NCBI RefSeq assembly: GCF_002374315.1
Contig: NZ_NWUX01000001.1
Location: 596,683 to 660,682 of the forward strand
Length of the DNA: 64,000 bases
Direction of reading: 5' to 3'
Source of the DNA: Vreelandella nigrificans
GTDB taxonomy: Bacteria; Pseudomonadota; Gammaproteobacteria; Pseudomonadales; Halomonadaceae
In this document: piece after piece, positions 63,929 to 64,000 of the stretch
How the letters are laid out: each line of letters starts with the position of its first letter
How positions within the stretch are numbered: the stretch's first letter is position 1
Notes under the pieces: generated by a model
The model's input: the letters and a program-made list of their open reading frames with translations, nothing else
What the model was told of the DNA's origin: nothing
Database searches by the model: none
Made by a program: the position numbers and the translations under genes

Positions 63929-64000
63929 TGCCTGACGATGACCTACTCTCGCATGGGGAGACCCCACACTACCATCGGCGCTAAGCGGTTTCACTTCTGA
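63929..64000 (-). rRNA. rrf: 5S ribosomal RNA, 3' part (gene continues beyond window)
   Basis: On the minus strand the sequence reads GAAGTGAAACCGCTTAGCGC, then GGTAGTGTGGGGTCTCCCCA and TGCGAGAGTAGGTCATCGTC followed by AGGCA, matching the conserved 3' half of gammaproteobacterial 5S rRNA. The exact 3' end (63929 or one base off) is by analogy with E. coli. It implies the rest of an rRNA operon to the right. Confidence 0.95.

Overview
The window looks like chromosomal DNA of a halophilic gammaproteobacterium, most likely Halomonas/Vreelandella or a close relative. I base this on gene content and protein character, not on a search: a TAXI-type TRAP transporter, a yehZYXW-type osmolyte ABC system, acidic proteins, and Pseudomonas-like order in the cytochrome oxidase locus. 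It is almost all core housekeeping DNA. I see no insertion sequence, prophage, CRISPR array or tRNA gene. The right edge enters a ribosomal RNA operon at the 3' end of a 5S gene on the minus strand.

Layout. 1-4.4 kb: 3' end of a SulP anion transporter, then a TAXI TRAP receptor and its fused permease. 4.5-6.4 kb: an AMP-forming acyl-CoA ligase preceded by the in-frame-deleted remnant of an acyl-CoA dehydrogenase, then about 0.5 kb of debris-like DNA. 6.9-10.3 kb: a complete Mce/Mla-type lipid ABC operon (STAS-permease, ATPase, MCE protein, lipoprotein). 10.3-15.7 kb (minus): branched-chain 2-oxoacid dehydrogenase E1alpha, E1beta and E2, followed after 11 nt by a Hanks-type Ser/Thr kinase gene. 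15.8-19.6 kb (minus): a yehZYXW-like glycine-betaine-type ABC transporter.

19.7-24.3 kb: cysS, glnS (minus), ppiB, lpxH (plus). 24.4-32.9 kb (minus): the proteostasis block tig-clpP-clpX-lon-hupB-ppiD. 33.1-34.3 kb: a flavodoxin gene (mioC), a small membrane protein and a DUF2788 gene. 34.5-41.7 kb (minus): the translation cluster thrS-infC-rpmI-rplT-pheS-pheT-ihfA, where infC appears to start at a non-canonical AUC codon. 41.9-43.5 kb: an OmpA-like lipoprotein with thrombospondin type-3 repeats and a DUF2489 gene. 43.6-50.7 kb (minus): a caa3/aa3-type cytochrome c oxidase locus with assembly factors and two tiny membrane-protein genes (DUF2909 on plus, DUF2970 on minus). 50.9-56.8 kb: two small orphan genes, a P-type ATPase and hrpB. 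56.8-63.8 kb: a purine catabolism unit (RutR-family regulator, xdhA-xdhB-xdhC-guaD) with a near-perfect RutR-type palindrome upstream of xdhA. A bidirectional terminator and the 5S rRNA end the window.

The most interesting points are the kinase gene in the branched-chain dehydrogenase operon, whose E1alpha keeps the serine loop phosphorylated in the mitochondrial enzyme; the RutR-like box at xdhA; the AUC start of infC; the in-frame deletion inside the acyl-CoA dehydrogenase; two intergenic short tandem arrays (4 x 14 bp and 4 x 17 bp); and divergent SURF1/DUF2909 genes whose start codons share a single CATG.
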